The notes: generated by a model not told the origin, from the letters alone. A stretch of DNA of 64,000 bases from Paraburkholderia sp. PGU19 (GCF_013426915.1 NZ_AP023180.1:2542001-2606000); one strand, 5' to 3'. Counted from the stretch's first letter, positions 18,952 to 29,454 are shown. Numbers and translations are program-made.

Positions 18952-21900
18952 TCAGGTGCTTCGCCCTGATCGCTGCTTCATCAGAACCTGCAGCAGTACG
19001 GGCAACAGCAACAGCACAAGCGGGAACTGCACGATGAGTCCGGAGATGATGGCAATCGCGAGCGGCTGTTGCATTGCCGAGCCTTGTCCCAATGCGAAGG
19101 CAAGCGGCAGCAGTGCAAGGATCGCAGCGATGGTCGTCATGGCGATGGGGCGCAGACGGTTCCTGCCTGCATCGATAAGCGCGCGCTCGAACGGCAAGCC
19201 GTCATCGCGCACGAGACCTTGCAACTCCGACACGTAGAAGATGGCAACCTCCGTTACGATGCCGATGATCATCGTCATGCCCATCATCGCGGAGATGTTC
19301 AGTTCGATCCCCGTGAGCCACAACCCAATAAATACAGCGCCCGTCGCGAGCAGTGGCATCGCCATCACCGCGAGCGCGACCCGAAAGCGCTCGTAAAGAA
19401 AAAGCAGCAGACCGAAAACGAGCGCGACGGCCGCGCCGAACACAGTAAGCAGACCCTTGAAGGCAATTTGCTGCTGCTGATACAGACCGCCCAGTTCGTA
19501 GTAGACGCTCGAAGGCAACAATTGAGGTGCTCCAAGTGCTTTCTGGACTTCCGCGACGGTAGAGCCCAGATCACGCCCGTCGATACGTGCCGTCACGGCG
19601 ACCATGCGCTTCAGATTGTCGCGGCTGATCTCAGGCTGACCCGTGACCTTGACCATGTCAGCCACGCGTGCAACAGGAAACAGATGACCGTCTGGCGCCC
19701 GCACGAGCAACTGGCCGAGTTGCGTGTCGGTGAGACTCAGCGCATCGGCGACACGTACACGCACGCCGATGGTTTTCGGTCCCGTCTGGAATTGTGTCGC
19801 GACGCTGCCTTGCACCATGTCGGAAACGGCCTGCGCAACGGACTGTACGTCCATTCCTTCAGCTGCCGCCGCGTCAGGACGGATACGCAGTTCCAGCGCA
19901 TCACCGGCGGGATTGATGCCATCGTTCACATCGACAATCCCGGGAATTTTGCCGATGCGCGCCGCGACCTTGCGCGCGGTGCTGTCGAGTGTGACCTGAT
20001 CGTCGGAGTAGATCTTTATCTGAACAGGCTGCGGCACAGCAGTCAGATCGCCAATCAGATCCTCCATCAGCTGGGCGAGTTCGACGCTTACGCCGGGGAC
20101 CTGGCGCTCGATCTGTGATCGGATTTCCTCCATGACGGTCTCTATCGGCTCGCGATTGCCGGACTTGAGACGCACGAAGAAATCTCCGCGATTCGGTTCG
20201 TTGAGGTCGCCGCCCAAGCCCGCACCTGTGCGACGCGAATACGTGGAGACATTCGGATTGGCCTGCACGATGACTTCGATCTGTTGCATCAACCGGTCTG
20301 TCTCGGCCACCGATGTGCCAGGCGCGGTGTGATAGTCGAGCACAAAGCCGCCTTCGTCCATGGTTGGCATGAATCCGCTGCCGACCTGCGTGAACGCGAA
20401 CGCGGCAACGGCAACAAGAGGCACGACGCCGACGAGGACGAGCAAGGGTTTCGAAGTCACATGTACGATCAGATACGCATAGCGACTGTTCATCCAGGTG
20501 GCGAGCCGCGTTTCCTTATGTTCTTCCGCATCCTTCGCCTTGAGCCATCGATCGCACAGAATCGGGACGGCCAGCCATGTGATGATGAATGAAATGAGTA
20601 GCGCGCTCGCCATCGTCACGGAAAGGGCCTTGAAGAAAGCCCCCGTCACGCCGGAAAGAAACGCGAGCGGCACAAAGATGATCAACGTTGCAGCAGAGGA
20701 GCCCGCGAGCGGCCGGGTGAATTCCAGGGCTGCCGCCATCACGCGACCATGAAACCCTTGCGCGCCAGCCTCGCGCATGCGTCGAACGATGTGCTCGATC
20801 ATGACGATTGCATCGTCGATGACCAGACCGACGGCGGCAGCCATGCCACCTAGTGTCATGATGTTGAAGCCCATGCCAAACACATCGAGCAGGAGGATCG
20901 TCGCGGCCATGACAACAGGCACTAGCGCGACTGCGATGGCCGTTATCTTCCAGTTACGCAGAAATACGAACAGCGTGATCGCGGCGAGCACGACACCGAT
21001 CATGATCGCATCGCGCACGCTTGACGCAGATGCGACCACCAGTTCGCTTTGGTCGTACCAGTTGGCGAGGTGAACGCCGGCGGGGATTTTATGCTGAAAA
21101 TCCGCAAGCTTCGTATGTATGGCGCGCGCCATCGCGACGCTGTTCGCGCCGGGTTGCTGATAGATGTTGACGAGTACGGCGTCCTTGCCGTCGGCTGTCA
21201 CGCGCATCCACTGAGGCACAACGCCCTGCTGTACTGTGGCAACGTCACCGAGCAGAACCTGAGTAGAACCAGCAGACGAAACCACTACGTGCTTCAGTTC
21301 GGCGATGCGCGTGATTGTCGAGTTCGCGATGACCAGATAAAGCTTGTAGTGATCTTCGATACGACCCGTCGCCATCAGCACATTGCTCGCGCCGATTGCC
21401 TTGGACACGTCGGCGAGTGATAGTTTGTATGCCGCGAGACGCGCGGAATCGATGGCAACTTCAAACTCGTCCTGTGCGCCGCCCATTACGTCGACTCGCG
21501 CCACGCCTTCAACCGACGACAGCAGGGGACGCAACTGAAATTGCGCGAGATCGCGCAATGCAGTTTGAGACTGCTGCTGCGAGGTGAGGCTATAGGCGAG
21601 CACAGGGAACACCGTGGGGTCCATGCGGCGCACCTGCATCGTGGTGCCCTGCGGCAGCGTCGCAAGGATTTCGCTGATGGCCGATTGTGCCTGTAGCGTC
21701 GCCTGCGACATGTCCGTACCCCAATCGAAATTGATCGATATTTCTGCGGCGCCACGGCTCGTTTTCGACTCGACGTCGCGCACGTTCGGCACTCGTCGCA
21801 GGGCTTCCTCTACGGGCATCGTGACGAGGGTCGTCATCTGTTCGGCCGGACGGTCGCCCGCATCCAGCGAAACAACCGCGCGGGGGAACGCTACGTTCGG

Positions 21901-22011
21901 AAACAGGGAAATCGGCATGCGAAACGCGGTGAGTGCGCCCGCAATGGCGAGTAACCCGACGACGAACAGCAAGGAACGGCGATGCCTTTGCATCCATTGA
22001 CCAAAGTTCAT
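18952..22011 (-). CDS. RND efflux permease
   Basis: 1019 residues, the inner-membrane proton-driven pump of a tripartite efflux system. It has the usual N-terminal helix (LLFVVGLLAIAGALTAFRMP), two large periplasmic loops and twelve membrane helices. The substrate-domain start SLFPNVAFPRAVVSLDAGDR is present, and the conserved GMAAAVGLVIDDAIVMIEHI in TM4 carries the paired Asp residues of the proton relay. Its ATG overlaps the stop of the adaptor gene (ATGA), so the two are translationally coupled. The loops lack the Met clusters of Cus metal pumps, so an organic substrate is more likely. Third and last gene of the operon. Confidence 0.93.
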   Translation of the reverse strand: MNFGQWMQRHRRSLLFVVGLLAIAGALTAFRMPISLFPNVAFPRAVVSLDAGDRPAEQMTTLVTMPVEEALRRVPNVRDVESKTSRGAAEISINFDWGTDMSQATLQAQSAISEILATLPQGTTMQVRRMDPTVFPVLAYSLTSQQQSQTALRDLAQFQLRPLLSSVEGVARVDVMGGAQDEFEVAIDSARLAAYKLSLADVSKAIGASNVLMATGRIEDHYKLYLVIANSTITRIAELKHVVVSSAGSTQVLLGDVATVQQGVVPQWMRVTADGKDAVLVNIYQQPGANSVAMARAIHTKLADFQHKIPAGVHLANWYDQSELVVASASSVRDAIMIGVVLAAITLFVFLRNWKITAIAVALVPVVMAATILLLDVFGMGFNIMTLGGMAAAVGLVIDDAIVMIEHIVRRMREAGAQGFHGRVMAAALEFTRPLAGSSAATLIIFVPLAFLSGVTGAFFKALSVTMASALLISFIITWLAVPILCDRWLKAKDAEEHKETRLATWMNSRYAYLIVHVTSKPLLVLVGVVPLVAVAAFAFTQVGSGFMPTMDEGGFVLDYHTAPGTSVAETDRLMQQIEVIVQANPNVSTYSRRTGAGLGGDLNEPNRGDFFVRLKSGNREPIETVMEEIRSQIERQVPGVSVELAQLMEDLIGDLTAVPQPVQIKIYSDDQVTLDSTARKVAARIGKIPGIVDVNDGINPAGDALELRIRPDAAAAEGMDVQSVAQAVSDMVQGSVATQFQTGPKTIGVRVRVADALSLTDTQLGQLLVRAPDGHLFPVARVADMVKVTGQPEISRDNLKRMVAVTARIDGRDLGSTVAEVQKALGAPQLLPSSVYYELGGLYQQQQIAFKGLLTVFGAAVALVFGLLLFLYERFRVALAVMAMPLLATGAVFIGLWLTGIELNISAMMGMTMIIGIVTEVAIFYVSELQGLVRDDGLPFERALIDAGRNRLRPIAMTTIAAILALLPLAFALGQGSAMQQPLAIAIISGLIVQFPLVLLLLPVLLQVLMKQRSGRST

Positions 22012-23135
22012 CGCGATGTTCCCTGGTCTGGTGTCTGTGCTGCAGGCTGGCTCGCGCCACCCATCCGGATCTGTGCGCCGTCATGTAACTCATAGTTTCC
22101 GACGACGACGAGCGGCCGTGTCGCGTCGAGAGCGCCATCGACACCATAGCGGTCGCTGTCTTCGACGACAGTCTTGACGTTCACCCGATGCGCCCGGTTG
22201 TCGCTGCCGGTTTGATATACGAAGTCGCCGTGTGCGTCGGTCAGGACGGCGCTGCGAGGAACGATCCAGTGCGTGCCCGATTGAGTTGCGATGTCGGCCT
22301 TTACGCGCGTACCCGGAATGAAGGCACTTTGCCCAAATGGCACGCTGGCGCCGATATTCACGAGCTGGCTTTGCGAATCGACAGACGCACCGACCATCGT
22401 GATGCGGCCGCTCACATGCGCTGTCTGAAGCGCGGTCGACAGACCGCTGACGGTGATGACGTCGCCGGCACGAATACCTGCCGCATCAGAAGGCTCGACG
22501 CCCAGTGTGACGTTAGGCCTTGCATTGTCGCCACGCGTTTCCGACGATAGCTGAAGGACGGGCGCGCCTGCTTGTACCTGATCGCCCTGGGCCGCCGATA
22601 CTTGCGTGACGACACCATCGTGCGGCGCTACGATTGTTTTGCGTCCGCTGCTGTTTCCGATGCCGAGTTGCAGTTGCGCCTCCAGTGCCTGCGCGGCGTC
22701 GAGGGCGGCTTTGCGGGCGGTGGCGAGCTGCGATTGCGTTGCGAGTGACTTCTCGTAGAGCGATTGCGTGCGGGCAAGTTCATCCTTTGCGAGCTGTGCG
22801 GCGCTTTTCGCCTGTGCGGCCGCGACGACAGCCGCAGGATCGGCCAGAACCACAAAGAGCGGCGTGCCGCGCGAAACGGCCTGACCGGCCTGCACACGCA
22901 TCTGCTCTATGCGCGCTATGTAAGGCAAATCTATGGTCGATACATTGGACGCCGAGGCGGCGACCACGCCGTATGCATGCACCGGGCGCGCGATCACGCC
23001 GCGGGCGGGCGTAACTGTCTGAACCGTAGTGACAGGCGCATCGTCCGCACTCGCATGCATGCAGACGAGAGCCATGGCAACTGCGATGGATCCGACTGCG
23101 GTGTGTCGGAATAGGGGCGTGCGGTTATTTCGCAT
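22008..23135 (-). CDS. RND periplasmic adaptor
   Basis: About 375 residues from the ATG at 23135, which overlaps the end of the outer-membrane-factor gene by 11 bases. The signal peptide AVGSIAVAMALVCMHASA is followed by the barrel-sandwich half-motif (ARIEQMRVQAGQAVSRGTPL), a helical hairpin rich in Ala and Gln (AQAKSAAQLAKDELARTQSL) and the second lipoyl half (IVAPHDGVVTQVSAAQGDQV). A beta-barrel and membrane-proximal domain complete it. The adaptor bridges permease and outer-membrane channel. Upstream in-frame codons to 23408 belong to the preceding gene and are not part of it. Confidence 0.9.
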   Translation of the reverse strand: MRNNRTPLFRHTAVGSIAVAMALVCMHASADDAPVTTVQTVTPARGVIARPVHAYGVVAASASNVSTIDLPYIARIEQMRVQAGQAVSRGTPLFVVLADPAAVVAAAQAKSAAQLAKDELARTQSLYEKSLATQSQLATARKAALDAAQALEAQLQLGIGNSSGRKTIVAPHDGVVTQVSAAQGDQVQAGAPVLQLSSETRGDNARPNVTLGVEPSDAAGIRAGDVITVSGLSTALQTAHVSGRITMVGASVDSQSQLVNIGASVPFGQSAFIPGTRVKADIATQSGTHWIVPRSAVLTDAHGDFVYQTGSDNRAHRVNVKTVVEDSDRYGVDGALDATRPLVVVGNYELHDGAQIRMGGASQPAAQTPDQGTSR

Positions 23136-24558
23136 GGGCTTCAGTAAAGGTTCGTGCGGATGAGAAGGCGTCGGGGATCGTGCTACCAAGCAGCGCCTGT
23201 AAGCCGACACGCTGTTCGGCAAGCGACTCCCGTAGCGTCGCGGCGTCAAGACGTTTGGTGACTGCTGCGCTCTGTGCGTCAACATAGGCGCCGAGTGCGA
23301 GGTCGTGCTGCATGTAAGCGTCAGCAGCGTGCCGTGCGGCACCGTCGACATCCGGAAGCGCCTGCCTGGTGGTTTGCAACTGGTGGGAGAGAATTGCAGT
23401 GTCGGCACGCAGCTGCGCGACGTCTGCGTAGGCCGTGTTCAGTCGATCCTGATACTCGTCGCGCAGACGCTGCCGAGTCGCACGCTCGATTGCTACGTTG
23501 CCCTGGTTGCGGTTGAAGATCGGCAGGCTCAGGTTGATCTGGAATCCGCTGGTGTAGATGTTGGAAGTGTCACGCGCGCGCACGAATCCGACAGACAGGC
23601 TTGGGAACTGGCTGATGATCGCTGCGCGATATTTCTGTTCCTGCGCCTCGTAGCCCGCCTTAAGCGCGAGCAAATCCGGGCGACGTTCGGGTAAGGCCCG
23701 CAGAGCTTCGTCGATCGCTGCGTCCTCGATCGCGACGTCGCTGTCCTCGCCTGTCAACGGAAGTTGCACGTCCTGTGCGAGCCCGAGCAGCGCGTTCAGA
23801 TCGTGATGCGTCTGCTGTGCAGCACGTTGTGCGTCTGTGTACTGACGGTTTGCATCCGAGTAGGCAGTGAGTGCGGCAGTCGTGGCGTCCTCCGTCAGAT
23901 TGCCGTCGTGTTGCGCCTGGGCCATCCTCTCGTAACGTACGCGAGTCAGGTCGCGCTGCTGCTGCAAAAGTGGCAACGTCTCCTGCTGAAAGCGCGATTT
24001 GATGAAGAGTTGCTTGGCTTGCGCTACGGTCTGCCATTCCTGCCAGAGCAAGCCCAGGTCAGTTTTGGCGACGGTGGCATCGGCCGATTGCCGGTTCGCG
24101 CTGCGCGTGACGATCGCCATCACGTCCATGCTGATGCCATAGTTGAACGCGCGTGTTGTGCCGAGCTGGCCCGGATAGTCGCTCGAAATGCTCAATTGCG
24201 GATCAGGCAAAAGGCCCGCGGAATATGCCTGTGCGCAGGCGATATGGAGATCGTCCCGCGCGAGCTTCAAGGCAGGATTGTTTGCTACCGCGAGCATCGC
24301 GACTTCTTCGATATCAAAACCATCGGATGGGTCGAAGCGATGCGATGCGAGCTCCGGCAATGGCATGCGCGATGTATCGATCTGGATGCGTTCAACCTGC
24401 GTGGCTGATGTACTTGTCGAAGATGGGGAGAGCGGGTCGCTGTGGTACCACGCGCAGCCTGAGAGGGAAAGGGTGCAGGTGCCCAGTAGTATGGCGAAGC
24501 GCTCTCGCCGTGAACGCGTGTGTTCGCGTGCGTAGCGGATGGCAGAATGAACGGACAA
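23125..24558 (-). CDS. TolC-like outer-membrane efflux lipoprotein
   Basis: 477 residues. The signal sequence ends in a lipobox (LLGTCTLSLSGC), so the N-terminus is probably lipid-anchored. The body shows the two OEP repeats of long Ala/Gln-rich helices (QQQRDLTRVRYERMAQAQHD and EYQDRLNTAYADVAQLRADT) and NPALKLARDDLHIACAQAYS near the start, as in NodT/CusC relatives. First gene of the three-gene RND operon. Two OmpR-type boxes at 24632-24682 lie 75-125 bases upstream. Confidence 0.9.
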   Translation of the reverse strand: MSVHSAIRYAREHTRSRRERFAILLGTCTLSLSGCAWYHSDPLSPSSTSTSATQVERIQIDTSRMPLPELASHRFDPSDGFDIEEVAMLAVANNPALKLARDDLHIACAQAYSAGLLPDPQLSISSDYPGQLGTTRAFNYGISMDVMAIVTRSANRQSADATVAKTDLGLLWQEWQTVAQAKQLFIKSRFQQETLPLLQQQRDLTRVRYERMAQAQHDGNLTEDATTAALTAYSDANRQYTDAQRAAQQTHHDLNALLGLAQDVQLPLTGEDSDVAIEDAAIDEALRALPERRPDLLALKAGYEAQEQKYRAAIISQFPSLSVGFVRARDTSNIYTSGFQINLSLPIFNRNQGNVAIERATRQRLRDEYQDRLNTAYADVAQLRADTAILSHQLQTTRQALPDVDGAARHAADAYMQHDLALGAYVDAQSAAVTKRLDAATLRESLAEQRVGLQALLGSTIPDAFSSARTFTEAHAK

Positions 24559-24631
24559 GGTGTGCTCCTGGACAATAGGGCGCTCGTGTGCAGATTGCTT
24601 ACGAAAGTCGCTGGATTGTCCGGAGCGGGCG

Positions 24632-24682
24632 CTTAAGACACGCTTAAAGCTATGCGCCTGACGCGCTTAAGCGCGTGTTAAG
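24632..24682. promoter_or_regulatory. Two tandem CTTAA-type response-regulator boxes
   Basis: CTTAAG-ACACG-CTTAAA (24632-24648) and CTTAAG-CGCGT-GTTAAG (24666-24682). Each is a pair of hexamers with an 11-base period, and the two pairs are 34 bases apart. They lie 75-125 bases upstream of the RND operon, the position expected of an OmpR-family activator. The regulator itself is not encoded in the window. Confidence 0.65.
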
Positions 24683-25006
24683 GAAATGGTCTCCACAATG
24701 CGTGGACGTTCGGGAGACGTAGAGCGATACGCTGTCGACTGGTGGCGGATGACGCAATGTAAGAGTGGCGACACGTTATCGATGCGGACAGGCGATCACG
24801 TCGCTATCGACGCTCACCAGCACGCGCTCACCAACGTTTGGAGATCGGTGCCCCGGCGCTCTTGCGCGAATGGTAAATTGCGCGGCGCTGGATAGTTGAA
24901 GGCAGATATCCGCGTCTCTTTCGTTGTACGTGACGCTCGTGACCAGCGCGTCCTGAACAGTGCTATGGTCCGCGGTCGTTTCGGACGCGGACAGAAGATG
25001 ATGGTG
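24683..25006. other. Intergenic, no gene supported
   Basis: About 320 bases with no convincing frame, repeat or RNA. Confidence 0.35.
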
Positions 25007-25699
25007 TCAGGTGTTTAACGCCTCGTTGAGTCCCGGTACGTCAGCTCGCCGACTGGTCACGGACTCCGCTCGACGCTGAAGCGACGTCTTGCGTTCTTCC
25101 TCAGCGTGCTTGATGAAGTCAGACAGTTCACGCTCCATGGCTGAATCCTTGGCGCCAGGTTTCCACGTTGCGGCGCCGTGCCGTCGGCGCGTGGTCCGGG
25201 CAAGTGCTAGCGCAGCCATTGCAGTCTTTGCACATTCGTATTGAACCAGACCGCAAAGGTCGGTGGGCTCGCCGAATTCCCGGAACGCTTCCACATACTC
25301 TCGAGTGGCGTGCACCGCGGCCGGATACTCGCGTAGTTCAGAAACGACTTTGCGGCTCAGGACGTTCCATCGAAGCTTGTCTGGATAGGCAAAGGCCGCG
25401 ACGGACACGGTCGTGATCGCTTCACGGTTCATCGAGCCGGTCGGCACCGCCGCCGCCCAGGCGGCTTTATGCATCATCGTCCGGCATGTTCGGGCATAGC
25501 TCTCCAGCGACAGCGCCAGTTCTAGCGCAGTATCGCGTCGTTGGGACCTGTATTCCCGGACATCTCTTGCATAGATCCATGCGAGCGTGATGACGGAACC
25601 GATCGCGCTTGACGCCAACGCCGAAGCAATCGGGGAGTTCCAGCTAAGTCGCTGAAGATATACGAGCCATTCCTGCGGCATACCATGCGCTTCGGACAA
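25007..25699 (-). CDS. Single-pass membrane protein, unknown function
   Basis: 230 residues, not recognised. One membrane helix near residues 22-43 (SPIASALASSAIGSVITLAW), then a long helical cytoplasmic domain (YRSQRRDTALELALSLESYA, VVSELREYPAAVHATREYVE) with a charged C-terminus. The layout resembles small phage- or plasmid-type helical membrane proteins, but I cannot name a family. It is a single gene, with an AT-richer stretch just before it. Confidence 0.6.
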   Translation of the reverse strand: MSEAHGMPQEWLVYLQRLSWNSPIASALASSAIGSVITLAWIYARDVREYRSQRRDTALELALSLESYARTCRTMMHKAAWAAAVPTGSMNREAITTVSVAAFAYPDKLRWNVLSRKVVSELREYPAAVHATREYVEAFREFGEPTDLCGLVQYECAKTAMAALALARTTRRRHGAATWKPGAKDSAMERELSDFIKHAEEERKTSLQRRAESVTSRRADVPGLNEALNT

Positions 25700-25939
25700 C
25701 GAGGTGCAGAGAGTATAAGCAATCGTTTGCGGACTATTTTGAGCAAAAAAATACGGATTGTGTTTTTGCCACGATTAAGTCGATCTGGCGAGGTTTGCCT
25801 TGACAAACCCAGCCGAAACGGGACGTGCGCTCGCACAGCAAAGGGGGAAGAGTGAAGTCAGAGTTCGATCGCACTCGAACCAATTCGCAACCAGACGATT
25901 GAATTCTCCTACCTGGGCAACCCCGGAGGCGACCGTTAA

Positions 25940-26827
25940 TCAGTGCTCTTCCAGAACGGAAAGCAACGAATGCACGCCGGCGGAAAGATTGTCACCACGC
26001 CACGCCGCGGCAATCTTGAGTTCGAGGTGCTCGGAATCGTTCTCGAGATCCTTGTACACCACTCCCGGATGCGGGCTGTTTCGCACCTGAGCGGGCAGCA
26101 ACGCTACCCCCATCCCTGCAGCCACCAGACTGACCATACTCGCCATTTGCCACGCCTCGTGGGCAATCCGTGGGCTGAACCCGGCATCGTCGCAGGCCAG
26201 CAGAAATTTTGCGTGGAGGCTCGGACTCTTGTCCGCCGGAAAAATCATGAAAGGCGCTTCCGCGAGGTCCTCCAGGCGCAATGATCGGGAAGCCGCAAGC
26301 CGATGATCTCGCGGCAGGACCGCGATGAAACGCTCGACCTCGATGGTGCGCATGTTGAGGTCGGCCGCGTTGACGAGTGGCACCCGGACAAGGCCGAGAT
26401 CGAGCTTGCCGGCGTGCAGGCTCTCTATCTGTTCCACCGAGGTTTGTTCGCGCAGATCCACGTGAATCGCCGGGAACCGGGTCCGGAACTCGCGCAGGAT
26501 TCGCGGCAGTAGCTCATAGCTCACCGATCCCATAAAACCAATCGCGATTCTGCCCGTGAGCCCTTCGCTTGCGCGCCGGGCGATATCGATCGCCCGCTGT
26601 CCTTGCGCGATCAACTCCCGTGCTTCGTCCAGGAATGCTCTCCCAGCCGGTGTCAGCGCAACAGCGTGTTTCGAGCGGGCGAAAAGTTGCACCCCGACCA
26701 TTTCTTCCAGATTCTTGATCGCCTGACTGAGGGGAGGCTGTGCCATGTGCAGCCGCGCGGCGGCGCGCCCGAAGTGCATCTCTTCGGCGACGGCAATGAA
26801 CTGGTTGAGCAGGCGGCCAGGAATCAT
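25940..26827 (-). CDS. LysR-family regulator of the CoA-catabolic operon
   Basis: 295 residues. N-terminal HTH: LLNQFIAVAEEMHFGRAAAR, then MAQPPLSQAIKNLEEMVGVQ and LFARSKHAVALTPAGRAFL. The effector domain follows. It resembles the BenM/CatM branch of LysR regulators of aromatic and acid catabolism. It is divergent from the CoA-transferase operon, with about 210 bases between, so it most likely senses a substrate or CoA intermediate of that operon. Confidence 0.93.
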   Translation of the reverse strand: MIPGRLLNQFIAVAEEMHFGRAAARLHMAQPPLSQAIKNLEEMVGVQLFARSKHAVALTPAGRAFLDEARELIAQGQRAIDIARRASEGLTGRIAIGFMGSVSYELLPRILREFRTRFPAIHVDLREQTSVEQIESLHAGKLDLGLVRVPLVNAADLNMRTIEVERFIAVLPRDHRLAASRSLRLEDLAEAPFMIFPADKSPSLHAKFLLACDDAGFSPRIAHEAWQMASMVSLVAAGMGVALLPAQVRNSPHPGVVYKDLENDSEHLELKIAAAWRGDNLSAGVHSLLSVLEEH

Positions 26828-27037
26828 GGTGAGACAAGAATAATATTAAAAACGACAAATTCCATATTGGACGAATCTTACCAGCTATCCCACACTGCAG
26901 TTCATCGAAACCCCATCAACGCTTCAAGACGCTTCCCGCACCTTGAGCCAAGGCAGCCGGAAACGACGCGAGCAAAGGAGAGCGTCCATGACATGCAGTT
27001 CCATCACCCAGCAATGCATCGAACGGGGGATCAGGCC

Positions 27038-28294
27038 ATGAAGACCGGGCGCGGCGGTCCGCTCGCCGGCATCAGGATTCTCGACCTCACCACGGTGATC
27101 ATGGGCCCATTCGCCACCCAGATCCTCGCGGCGCTCGGTGCCGATGTCATCAAGATCGAGTCCCCCGAAGGCGACAACATGCGTCATGTCGGGCCGATGA
27201 ATCACGCGGGCATGGGGCACATCTTCGTGCACGCCAACCAGGGCAAACGCAGCGTCGTGCTGGATCTCAAGCAGCCAGCGGCGCACGAAGCGATGATGAG
27301 GCTGATCGATGGCTGCGATGTACTGATCTCGAACATTCGCCCCAAGGCGCTGGCGCGTCTCGGCCTCGACTACGAGTCGGTGCGCGCACACAACCCGCGC
27401 CTGATCCACGTGTCGTGCTGCGGCTTCGGGCAGGACGGTCCGTATGCCGCCAGGTCTGCGTATGACGACCTGATACAGGGCGCGACAGGGTTGCCCTGGC
27501 TGATGAGCCAGTATGGCGCCGACACGCCTTGCTATGCGCCCGTGACACTGGCGGACCGCGTGACCGGCTTGCATGCCGTCTATGCAGTGACTGCTGCGCT
27601 GTACGAGCGCGAACGCTCGGGCATCGGACAGTCGATCGTGGTGCCGATGTTCGAGGCCATGGCGCAGTTCGTACTCGGTGACCACCTTGGAGGGCTCAGC
27701 TTCGATCCGTCGAACGGCGACCCCGGTTACGCCAGGCTGCTCACAGCACATCGTCGACCCTACGAGACGAAGGATGGGCATCTTTGCGTGCTGATCTACA
27801 ACGACAAGCACTGGAAAGCCTTCTTCGCTGCAATCGGCCAGAGTGAACGTTTCGAGCGCGACACCCGTTTCTCGAATCACACGAATCGGGCGCAGCACAT
27901 CGACGAGATCTATGCGCAGGTGGCCCAGCTGATGCGTACGCGCACGACGGGCGAGTGGCGGCAACTGCTCGACGCCGCGGATATTCCCAACATGCCGATG
28001 AATACGCCGCTCGACCTGCTGGACGATCCGCACCTGAACGCGGTGGGATTCATCAAGCGAGTTGAGCATCCGACGGAGGGATGCTTGCGCACCCCCGGCA
28101 ATCCGACGGCATGGTCGCGCAGCGCGTGCCCCGATGCGTCACCGTCGCCACGCCTTGGCGAGCACTCGATCGAGGTGCTCGAGGAACTGGGCTACTCAGC
28201 CGCACAGATTGCCGAGCTTCAGGCCTCCGGAGTGACGGGAGAGCCGACCTCAACCAGGACCTTGGCGTTTGCTGAATCACAGGAACAGAAATGA
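27038..28294 (+). CDS. Class III (CaiB-type) CoA-transferase
   Basis: 418 residues from the ATG at 27038 (preceded by GGGGGATCAGGCC; an ATG at 26993 is also in frame). It moves CoA from a donor acyl-CoA to a carboxylic acid in the cytoplasm. Family features: GPLAGIRILDLTTVIMGPFA, ALGADVIKIESPEGDNMR and, after YDDLIQGATG, the usual layout. The catalytic Asp of CaiB proteins corresponds to GGLSFDPSNGD or the preceding segment; I cannot fix it. First gene of a six-gene operon; it would activate the pathway acid. The stop overlaps the next start (ATGA). Confidence 0.92.
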   Translation: MKTGRGGPLAGIRILDLTTVIMGPFATQILAALGADVIKIESPEGDNMRHVGPMNHAGMGHIFVHANQGKRSVVLDLKQPAAHEAMMRLIDGCDVLISNIRPKALARLGLDYESVRAHNPRLIHVSCCGFGQDGPYAARSAYDDLIQGATGLPWLMSQYGADTPCYAPVTLADRVTGLHAVYAVTAALYERERSGIGQSIVVPMFEAMAQFVLGDHLGGLSFDPSNGDPGYARLLTAHRRPYETKDGHLCVLIYNDKHWKAFFAAIGQSERFERDTRFSNHTNRAQHIDEIYAQVAQLMRTRTTGEWRQLLDAADIPNMPMNTPLDLLDDPHLNAVGFIKRVEHPTEGCLRTPGNPTAWSRSACPDASPSPRLGEHSIEVLEELGYSAAQIAELQASGVTGEPTSTRTLAFAESQEQK

Positions 28295-29454
28295 ACTTCG
28301 AACTGAATGAAGATCAGGAACAGATCTGCGACGCAGTTCTGCGCGTGTGTGCCCCCTTCGACGCCGACTACTGGCTGCGCAAGGACCGTGAAGGCGGATT
28401 CCCCGAAGATTTTCATCGCGCGCTGGCCGAAGCCGGTTGGCTCGGCATCGCGATGCCGCAAGAGTATGGCGGCGCCGGGCTTGGCATCACGGAAGCAGCA
28501 CTGATGATGCAGACCATCTCGGCGACGGGTGCCGGCCTGTCTGGCGCATCAGCCGTCCATATGAACATCTTCGGCTTGCACCCTGTCGTCGTGTTCGGCA
28601 CGGACGAGCAGAAGCAGCGCTGGTTGCCGCCACTCATCGAAGGCAGGGACAAGGCCTGCTTTGCGGTGACGGAACCGAACACCGGCCTGAACACGCTCAA
28701 GCTCAAGACACGAGCGACGCGGCGCGGCGACCACTATGTCGTGTCCGGTCAAAAGGTGTGGATCTCCACCGCGCAGGTGGCCAACAAGATATTGCTGCTG
28801 GCGCGCACGACCCCGATCGAGGAAGCGAGTGGGACACACGGCCTGTCGCTTTTCTATACCGATCTCGATCGTTCTCGCATCGAGGTTCGGGAAATCGAGA
28901 AGATGGGCCGCAAGTGCGTCGATTCGAACCAGGTGTTCATCGATGAACTGATCATCCCGGTCGCCGACCGGATCGGCGAGGAAGGCAAGGGATTCGAGTA
29001 CATCCTGCACGGCATGAATCCCGAGCGCATCCTGATCGCTTCCGAAGCGGTGGGACTCGGCCGTGCCGCTCTTCAGCGGGCGGCGCAGTATGCGAACGAA
29101 CGCGTTGTGTTCGACCGTCCGATCGGCAAGAACCAGGGCATCCAGCATCCGCTCGCGCGCTCGTGGATCGAGCTTGAAGCAGCGAACCTGATGGTGCTGA
29201 AGGCCGCGTCGCGATACGACGCTCACAGGAGCTGCGCCGCCGAAGCTAACGCCGCGAAATTTCTCGCCGGGGAAGCCTGCTTCGACGCTTGCCAGAACGC
29301 GATCCTCACGCACGGCGGCATGGGATACGCGAAGGAATATCACGTCGAACGATACATGCGCGAAGCCTGGATTCCGCGCCTTGCGCCCGTCAGCCCGCAA
29401 CTGATCTTGTGCTTCATTGCCGAGAAGGCATTGGGGCTGCCGAAATCCTACTGA
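28291..29454 (+). CDS. Acyl-CoA dehydrogenase
   Basis: 387 residues, a flavoprotein that oxidises an acyl-CoA to the 2-enoyl-CoA and passes electrons to ETF. Family signatures: CFAVTEPNTGLNTLKLKTRA (first ACAD signature) and the C-terminal LTHGGMGYAKEYHVERYMRE (second). The catalytic Glu position is not certain by eye. The ATG overlaps the CoA-transferase stop. Its placement before enoyl-CoA hydratase and etfBA fits a short beta-oxidation-like sequence. Confidence 0.93.
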   Translation: MNFELNEDQEQICDAVLRVCAPFDADYWLRKDREGGFPEDFHRALAEAGWLGIAMPQEYGGAGLGITEAALMMQTISATGAGLSGASAVHMNIFGLHPVVVFGTDEQKQRWLPPLIEGRDKACFAVTEPNTGLNTLKLKTRATRRGDHYVVSGQKVWISTAQVANKILLLARTTPIEEASGTHGLSLFYTDLDRSRIEVREIEKMGRKCVDSNQVFIDELIIPVADRIGEEGKGFEYILHGMNPERILIASEAVGLGRAALQRAAQYANERVVFDRPIGKNQGIQHPLARSWIELEAANLMVLKAASRYDAHRSCAAEANAAKFLAGEACFDACQNAILTHGGMGYAKEYHVERYMREAWIPRLAPVSPQLILCFIAEKALGLPKSY